Source of the DNA: Streptomyces spirodelae
GTDB taxonomy: Bacteria > Actinomycetota > Actinomycetes > Streptomycetales > Streptomycetaceae
Direction of reading: 5' to 3'
NCBI RefSeq assembly: GCF_017676385.1
Contig: NZ_JAFFZN010000012.1
Span: 62,001-126,000 of the forward strand
Length of the DNA: 64,000 nt
Shown: in pieces, positions 59,349 through 64,000 of the stretch
Layout of the letters: each line of letters begins with the position of its first letter
Numbering within the stretch: the first letter of the stretch is position 1
Translations under genes and position numbers: made by a program
Notes under the pieces: generated by a model
Told to the model about the DNA's origin: nothing
Databases searched by the model: none
Seen by the model: only the letters and a program-made list of their open reading frames with translations

Positions 59349-60884
59349 ATGGCAGATTCGTGGGCCAATTCGACCTCGTCCGGACAGCACGGTTCGGCCC
59401 CGTCCGGGCGGCAGCGGCACCGCCAGGCGCGCCGGAGCGGCAGCGACCTCCACCTCGACCTGCCACCGTCCGCAGGCCCCCGGCCCCGCGCGGCGCTGCT
59501 GGCCGCACTGCGCGAGGCCGTCCGCACCGGGCGCCTCGCCCCGGGGACCCGCCTGCCCTCGTCCCGTACCCTCGCCGCCGACCTGGGTCTGGCCCGCAAC
59601 ACCGTGGCGGGCGCGTACGCCGAACTCGTCGCGGAGGGCTGGCTGACGGCGCGGCAGGGCTCCGGCACCCGGGTCGCGGACCGCGCCGAACCGGCACCCC
59701 CGCGCCGCCCGCGCCCCCGGGGCGGCACCGAGCAGCCCTCCCGGCTCTCGCTCAGCCGCCACCTGCGCCAGCAGCACCGCCCCGCCCACGATCTGCGCAC
59801 CGGTGCGCCCGATGTCTCCGCCTTCCCCCGCTCGGCGTGGCTGACCTCGGCCCGTCGCGCGCTCACCGCAGCACCCGCTCACGCCTTCTCGCACGGTGAC
59901 CTGCGCGGGGCCGTCGAGCTGCGGCGGGCACTGGCCGCCTATCTGGCCCGGGTGCGCGGCGTGCGCGCCGACCCGGAGCGCATCGTCGTCTGCGCGGGCT
60001 TCGCTCAGGGCGTCGCGCTGCTGGCGAGGGTGGTCGCCGGGGACGTCGCCGTGGAGGAGTACGGCCTGCCCTTCCACCGCGAGCTGCTGGAGACGACACC
60101 GGACCGCACCCGCCCCCTTCCGGTGGACGCACACGGCGCCCGTACGCACCTCCTGGACACCGACCCGCACTTCGGCGGCGTACGCGCGGTGCTGCTCACC
60201 CCAGCACACCAGTACCCCCTCGGCGTCCCGCTGCACCCCGACCGCAGGGCGGCCGTCGTCGACTGGGCGGGACGCACCGGCGGCCTGGTCGTGGAGGACG
60301 ACTACGACGGCGAGTTCCGCTACGACCGTCAGCCCGTGGGCGCGCTCCAAGGGCTCGACCCCGAGCGCGTCGTCTACCTCGGCACCGCCAGCAAGGCGCT
60401 GGCCCCCGCACTCCGGGTGGCCTGGATGGTGCTGCCCGAACACCTGGTGGAGCCGGTCCTGGCGGCCAAGACGCCCGCCGAATGGACCACCGGCGCCCTC
60501 GACCAGCTCACCCTCGCGGACTTCCTGGAGTGCGGTGCCTACGACCGCCACGTACGGACCATGCGGCAGCGGTACCGGCGCCGCCGTGACCGGCTGGTCG
60601 AGCATCTGGCGGCGCACGTCCCCGAAGCCCGCGCAACCGGCATCGCCGCCGGTCTGCACGCCGTCCTCCGCCTCCCACCCGGCGTCACCGAGCTCGCGGC
60701 CCTCCGCGCCCTCGACCGCGCCGGCACGGCGCTCGACGCCCTCACGGCCTTCCGTCACCCCGCCGCACCCGGCGACCCGCCACCCCCCTCCCTGGTCGTC
60801 GGTTACGGAACCCCACCCGAACACGCCTACACAGCCGCCCTGGACGCCCTGTGCGGAACGCTGGCGCGCAGCCGTCACTCGTGA
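59349..60884 (+). CDS. MocR-family regulator (GntR helix-turn-helix plus aminotransferase fold)
   Basis: A 511-residue regulator. The GntR winged helix is at about residues 40-105 (LREAVRTGRLAPGTRLPSSRTLAADLGLARNTVAGAYAELVAEGWLTARQGSGTRV). The aminotransferase-like domain contains LVVEDDYDGEFRYDR and the PLP Lys in YLGTASKALAPALRVAW. Such regulators sense PLP or an amino-compound aldimine. It is divergent from AhpD-like/PEP-mutase genes. A decayed copy of its 3' end lies near 61.75 kb. Confidence 0.92.
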   Translation: MADSWANSTSSGQHGSAPSGRQRHRQARRSGSDLHLDLPPSAGPRPRAALLAALREAVRTGRLAPGTRLPSSRTLAADLGLARNTVAGAYAELVAEGWLTARQGSGTRVADRAEPAPPRRPRPRGGTEQPSRLSLSRHLRQQHRPAHDLRTGAPDVSAFPRSAWLTSARRALTAAPAHAFSHGDLRGAVELRRALAAYLARVRGVRADPERIVVCAGFAQGVALLARVVAGDVAVEEYGLPFHRELLETTPDRTRPLPVDAHGARTHLLDTDPHFGGVRAVLLTPAHQYPLGVPLHPDRRAAVVDWAGRTGGLVVEDDYDGEFRYDRQPVGALQGLDPERVVYLGTASKALAPALRVAWMVLPEHLVEPVLAAKTPAEWTTGALDQLTLADFLECGAYDRHVRTMRQRYRRRRDRLVEHLAAHVPEARATGIAAGLHAVLRLPPGVTELAALRALDRAGTALDALTAFRHPAAPGDPPPPSLVVGYGTPPEHAYTAALDALCGTLARSRHS

Positions 60885-61217
60885 CGGGGCCTGACGGCGC
60901 CGATCCGGAAACCGGCCGCGAGCCGGGCATACGCCGTCCCTTTGCACAGATGGCCAACTAGGGGGAGAGTTCCATGAATTTGCCGCGATGCGGTGGCTGA
61001 TACCTCACTTGCGGGGTATTCGATGCAGATTCTCAAGGAATTCACGGGTGTCGACCACCGCCCCGCCAGGCACCCGGCCAGCCACCCCGACAGGAAGTCG
61101 CAAAAGCCCCCTCAAATTCCCTCGATGCCGACCACAAATCCAAGTTGCCCATGTACTGTTCAACTTCGACGCGCGGCGAACAGCGGCGTCTCGCGTTTCA
61201 AACGGGAGGAAGAGAAA
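60885..61217 (+). other. Gene-poor, lower-GC leader of the small secreted protein
   Basis: This 333-base stretch has noticeably more A and T than its neighbours. It contains an 8-codon ORF after GGGGGAGAG (ATG 60974, reading MNLPRCGG) and a longer in-frame extension of the next gene from GTG 60993 with no signal-peptide logic. Neither is convincing as a gene. Confidence 0.4.
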
Positions 61218-61604
61218 TTGAAGGTCAGGAAACTGATTGGGGTCGTGGTCGGAGCACTGGCGATGACGGCCATGGCGTCCGCGCCGGCATCCGCCGATGA
61301 GGCGGTCACCGGCGGCAACGTGGAAATGGTGATTTTCGGCAGCGGCTACCACGTCAGCTCGGTCACGATCCACGGGGTCCCCGAACCCCAGGGCCCGGCC
61401 CAGTACCAGTTCACTTACTACGCCACGACCTCGCCGACCAAGACGCACACAATGATTTGCGGCGGCAGCAGCACCGGGAACAGTTGCAGCCACAAATTCA
61501 GCATCAACGCCACATACGCGGGCGGTGCTGGAATCCGAAGCTGCGGCTCGATCAAGCGTGTCGACAACCAGCAGATCCTCGGAACCGCCTGCAAGAAGTG
61601 GTGA
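61218..61604 (+). CDS. Small secreted protein with four cysteines
   Basis: A 128-residue protein starting at TTG 61218, eight bases after GGGAGG. A signal peptide (KVRKLIGVVVGALAMTAMAS, cleaved after APASA) leads to a 100-residue mature domain with four Cys (MICGG, NSCSHKF, RSCGSI, GTACKKW) that could form two disulphides, and alternating strands like VEMVIFGSGYHVSSVTIHGV. I do not recognise the family. Base composition differs from the region, suggesting acquisition. Confidence 0.75.
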   Translation: MKVRKLIGVVVGALAMTAMASAPASADEAVTGGNVEMVIFGSGYHVSSVTIHGVPEPQGPAQYQFTYYATTSPTKTHTMICGGSSTGNSCSHKFSINATYAGGAGIRSCGSIKRVDNQQILGTACKKW

Positions 61605-61679
61605 TCGGCAACGGCCCGCAGGGCTGAGGCCAACGCGCAACTGAGTCCAACCCGACGGCGGATCCGCCCCGTTGGGCGA

Positions 61680-61829
61680 CTCGACGACGCGATGAAGCCC
61701 CTGGCAGCAGGCGTCACGACCAAGCCCCACCGCCACCTGCCAGGAGCTTCTCGCGTTCGCCTCCACCCCGGCGTCACCGAGGCCGCAGCGCTGCGCACCC
61801 TCTGCGGGGCGCTGGCGCGCCGCCCTCAG
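61680..61829 (+). pseudogene. Decayed copy of the MocR 3' end
   Basis: The frame reads RVRLHPGVTEAAALRTLCGALARRPQ near 61745-61829, matching the MocR segments LRLPPGVTELAALRAL and LDALCGTLARSRHS with the intervening 55 residues deleted. Further upstream, RLDDAMKPLAA resembles RDRLVEHLAA of MocR. It has no start and runs out of frame into the GntR 3' end. It is evidence of a partial duplication around the secreted-protein insert. Confidence 0.6.
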
Positions 61830-62566
61830 GTATCGGTGGCTGCCCCACCTGGATCGGTCTCGTAGGAGAGGGTGAGCCGGGGCGGCAGGCACCATTCGCC
61901 GTAGAGGATCATGCCGTCCTCGTCGCTCCAGCGGTGCGCGCCTGCGAGAGTCGGCGCGCCTGGCGGGATGCCGAGGTGTCCGGCTTCGCGTCGGTCGGTC
62001 TCACGGGCGTGCATGTCGTCGCGCGCGTAGGTGGGGTTCCGCCCGGTGGCTTGAAGGACTTTCGGCAGCAGCCCGTGCACTTTGCCGGGCGCTGTGCTGA
62101 GCAAGTCCGGTACCAGCGCCGCGAAGTGGGCGGGAAACCAGTCGACGGCCAGCATCAGCCGGGCCTTGCCGCGCCCGACGACGTACTCCCGCCGGACGAC
62201 CTGATCACCGTGGTCGAGGTCGAAGATCTCTCCCACATACAGCGGGGGCACAATCAGTTCCGCCGCTGTGACGACGACCGACTCATGGCCCGTCAGCACG
62301 CTCCCGGTCCTGCGTGCCAGCCCCGCGCGTTCGGTGGGCGTCAGGCTGACCGGTGCCTCGTCTGCGACGAATGTGCCGCGAGGCGACGTCCGTACGACGC
62401 CTTCGACCACCAACTGTCCCAGTGCGCGTTGCGCGGTCGCCCCTGCGCAGCGGTAGGACGCCGCCAACTCCTTGACGGTCGGCACCTTGTCCCCGGGCTC
62501 CAGCTCTCCGCTCAGGATTCGGTCCCGCAACTCCGCCGCGATGTCCATGAAGCGCTGCTCTGCCAT
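61826..62566 (-). CDS. GntR/HutC-family regulator with UTRA domain
   Basis: A 246-residue regulator; start taken at ATG 62566. The GntR winged helix covers residues 1-70 (MDIAAELRDRILSGELEPGDKVPTVKELAASYRCAGATAQRALGQLVVEG). The UTRA effector domain follows (VVRREYVVGRGKARLMLAVDWFPAHFAALVPDL, ending in GEWCLPPRLTL). Its promoter region holds three related operators, and the divergent 104-residue gene is the obvious co-regulated target. Confidence 0.92.
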   Translation of the reverse strand: MAEQRFMDIAAELRDRILSGELEPGDKVPTVKELAASYRCAGATAQRALGQLVVEGVVRTSPRGTFVADEAPVSLTPTERAGLARRTGSVLTGHESVVVTAAELIVPPLYVGEIFDLDHGDQVVRREYVVGRGKARLMLAVDWFPAHFAALVPDLLSTAPGKVHGLLPKVLQATGRNPTYARDDMHARETDRREAGHLGIPPGAPTLAGAHRWSDEDGMILYGEWCLPPRLTLSYETDPGGAATDT

Positions 62567-62583
62567 ACGACGCACGCTAACCG

Positions 62584-62597
62584 GTGTGCTAGTTCAC
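62584..62597 (-). promoter_or_regulatory. GntR operator site 1
   Basis: GTGTGCTAGTTCAC, a near palindrome around CTAG, 17 bases upstream of the gntR ATG. It is the reverse complement of site 3 with one change, consistent with autoregulation. Confidence 0.7.
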
Positions 62598-62612
62598 TGG
62601 AAGCACCCAACG

Positions 62613-62626
62613 GCGAACCAGTACAC
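62613..62626 (+). promoter_or_regulatory. GntR operator site 2
   Basis: GCGAACCAGTACAC, a weaker copy of GTGAACTAGTACAC (two changes), midway between the divergent genes. Confidence 0.55.
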
Positions 62627-62682
62627 CCCTGATGGGTGACAACTGGCGGATTGGCTTGCGAGTGACCTAGGACGGCTGGACA

Positions 62683-62696
62683 GTGAACTAGTACAC
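62683..62696 (+). promoter_or_regulatory. GntR operator site 3
   Basis: GTGAACTAGTACAC, an almost perfect palindrome, 22 bases before the ATG of the 104-residue gene, placed to block its promoter. Confidence 0.7.
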
Positions 62697-62718
62697 CGCA
62701 TCTGGCCAAGGAGCGCTG

Positions 62719-63033
62719 ATGAGCCCCGAGAAGGAACCCCTCTTCCAGGAAGACCTCCGGCTGTTGCCGTGGACGTCCGACACGGGCAAGCCCTGCTATC
62801 TGGCACCCGGCGCCGACGACGGGATGATCTCCGCGTTGGCCGACGCGGCCGAGGACCGGCAGATCGGCGAGGCCGCACGGGTGCTGAGGGAGTGCGAGGC
62901 CGTCCTGGCGCAACCAGCCGCAGGCGCCCTCGCCTTGCGGCTGGCCTTGACGGCGGCGGCTCGCGCTCTCCGCGACGTGGCGCGCGTCGCGCACAGCCGG
63001 GGGTTGCGGCTCGGGGCCTGTGGTGAGGAGTAG
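62719..63033 (+). CDS. Small helical protein, partner of the GntR regulator
   Basis: A 104-residue protein with AAGGAG before its ATG. PWTSDTGKPCYLAPGADDGMISALADAAEDRQIG is followed by an Ala/Leu-rich helical half (LRECEAVLAQPAAGALALRLALTAAARALRDVARVA). I recall small proteins of this type beside GntR/UTRA regulators in Streptomyces. There are no catalytic motifs. It is divergent from gntR with shared operators. The function is unknown. Confidence 0.78.
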   Translation: MSPEKEPLFQEDLRLLPWTSDTGKPCYLAPGADDGMISALADAAEDRQIGEAARVLRECEAVLAQPAAGALALRLALTAAARALRDVARVAHSRGLRLGACGEE

Positions 63034-63153
63034 CCGGCCCTCCGGAACGATCGCGGTGCCCCCTCACGACCCCGATCGGCACCCCACTGCGCCGCCTCCC
63101 GTGAAGCACGCACTCGGCGTGCGGGGTCGGCGAGCGCAGCAGGGGCCGACCCG

Positions 63154-64000
63154 CTACTTCGTCAGAACCGCCCGCAACTGCTCCAGGCCCCAGTCCAGGT
63201 CTTCCTTGGAGATGGACAGGGGTGGGGCGAGGCGGATGGTGGAGCCGTGGGTGTCCTTGACCAGGACGCCCTTGGCCAGGAGCTGTTCGGAGATCTGGCG
63301 GCCGGTGCCGTGGGAGGGGTCGATGTCGACGCCGGCCCACAGGCCGCGGCCCCGGACCTCGCGGACGGCCGAGCCGGGCAGCAGCCGCAGTTCGCGGTGG
63401 AGGTGTTCGCCCAGTTCCCTGGCGCGCTCCTGGTACTCACCGGTGCGCAGCATGGCGAGGACTTCCAGGGCGACCGCGCAGGCCAGTGGGTTGCCGCCGA
63501 AGGTGGAGCCGTGTTCGCCGGGGCGGTAGACGCCCAGCACCTCGTGGGTGGAGACGACTGCGGAGACCGGCACCACGCCGCCGCCGAGCGCCTTGCCGAG
63601 GACGTACATGTCGGGGACGACGCCCTCGTGCTCGCAGGCGAAGGTGGCGCCCGTGCGGCCGAGCCCCGACTGGATCTCGTCGGCGACGAACAGCACCTGG
63701 TGCGCGCGGGTCAGCTCGCGGACGCCCGCGAGGTAGCCGGGCGGCGGGACCAGTACGCCGGCCTCGCCCTGGATGGGTTCCAGGAGCACGGCGACGGTGT
63801 GCTCGTCGACGGCCGCCTCCAGCGCCGCGAGGTCGCCGTAGGGGACGATTTCGAAGCCGGGCGTGTACGGTCCGTAGTCGGCTCGGGCCTCCTCGTCCGT
63901 GGAGAAGCTGATGATCGTCGTCGTACGGCCGTGGAAGTTGTTGTCCGCGACGACGATCTTGGCCCGGCCCTCGGGGACGCCCTTGACCTTGTAGCCCCAC
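63154..64000 (-). CDS. rocD: Ornithine aminotransferase, C-terminal part (runs off right edge)
   Basis: About 281 residues of a class III aminotransferase are visible; the N-terminus lies beyond the window. From the edge it reads GYKVKGVPEGRAKIVVADNN, then FHGRTTTIISFSTDEEARAD. VLLEPIQGEAGV, FVADEIQSGLGRTG (PLP Asp), and VLGKALGGGVVPVSAV (catalytic Lys) are intact, as is HGSTFGGNPLACAVALEVL. RocD converts ornithine to glutamate semialdehyde in arginine breakdown. A close relative (acetylornithine aminotransferase) is less likely given the FHGRTTTIISFSTD segment. Confidence 0.9.
   Translation of the reverse strand, partial: WGYKVKGVPEGRAKIVVADNNFHGRTTTIISFSTDEEARADYGPYTPGFEIVPYGDLAALEAAVDEHTVAVLLEPIQGEAGVLVPPPGYLAGVRELTRAHQVLFVADEIQSGLGRTGATFACEHEGVVPDMYVLGKALGGGVVPVSAVVSTHEVLGVYRPGEHGSTFGGNPLACAVALEVLAMLRTGEYQERARELGEHLHRELRLLPGSAVREVRGRGLWAGVDIDPSHGTGRQISEQLLAKGVLVKDTHGSTIRLAPPLSISKEDLDWGLEQLRAVLTK

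Noticed and set aside
60993..61217. N-terminal extension of the small secreted protein from GTG 60993
   Set aside because: It would bury the signal peptide 75 residues inside; TTG 61218 has a good ribosome site and gives a normal export signal.

Overview
This 64 kb window is high-GC DNA with actinobacterial codon use: GTG and TTG starts, GGAGG-type ribosome sites and many ATGA or GTGA gene overlaps. It most likely comes from a Streptomyces or a close relative. The order icmB / sucC-sucD / perM / purN-purH / folD / mdh / betaine transport matches, as I recall it, the S. coelicolor core chromosome around SCO4797-SCO4831. I see no tRNA, rRNA, CRISPR array or intact insertion sequence.

Layout. 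0-2.5 kb: accessory DNA, with the start of a helix-turn-helix gene, a DUF7848 gene and an RloA/RloB-type ATPase/nuclease pair whose RloB tail looks broken. 2.5-11.6 kb: a PspC-type envelope-stress histidine kinase and response regulator, a divergent PspC membrane protein, a DoxX protein, a large membrane protein, an NlpC/P60 wall hydrolase and a small membrane protein. 11.7-17.3 kb: UvrD/PcrA helicase, an M23 metallopeptidase with a long Tyr/Gly-rich cytoplasmic region, and the B12-binding mutase subunit IcmB. 17.4-25.9 kb: two divergent operons encoding DUF5691, a SWIM zinc-finger protein, a MoxR AAA+ ATPase, DUF5682 and a VWA protein. 26-41.8 kb: core metabolism (sucCD, purNH, folD, mdh) with a membrane-anchored sigma-like protein, PerM, FHA and helix-turn-helix membrane proteins. 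41.9-49 kb: accessory regulators and transporters (MarR/tautomerase, two MFS exporters, ArsR-like, LysR, a secreted protein). 49.3-56.8 kb: a choline-to-glycine-betaine operon with a betaine ABC importer. 57-61 kb: CopD-like protein, PEP-mutase-like and AhpD-like enzymes and a divergent MocR regulator. 61-63 kb: a small secreted protein, a decayed copy of the MocR 3' end, and a GntR regulator with a small partner gene sharing three operators. Right edge: ornithine aminotransferase, cut by the window.

Main result. The MoxR/VWA/SWIM/DUF5691/DUF5682 cluster is the best candidate for an undescribed system. Its 189-bp divergent promoter region carries two opposed copies of TTGTCAGTG. The copy facing the SWIM gene fits the actinobacterial LexA-independent DNA-damage promoter (RecA-NDp / PafBC type, tTGTCRgtg-N8-TAnnnT) exactly, and it places the expected transcript start at the ATG, so a leaderless mRNA. 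The copy facing moxR differs at one base of the -10. The same motif lies directly upstream of uvrD in this window. DUF5682 also shows paired GxxH motifs in a context like the TraB/PrgY/TIKI superfamily. I infer a DNA-damage-inducible AAA+/VWA machine with a TraB-like effector. Another notable detail is a 25-codon ORF that exactly bridges the betaine ABC ATPase and permease genes through ATGA overlaps at both ends.
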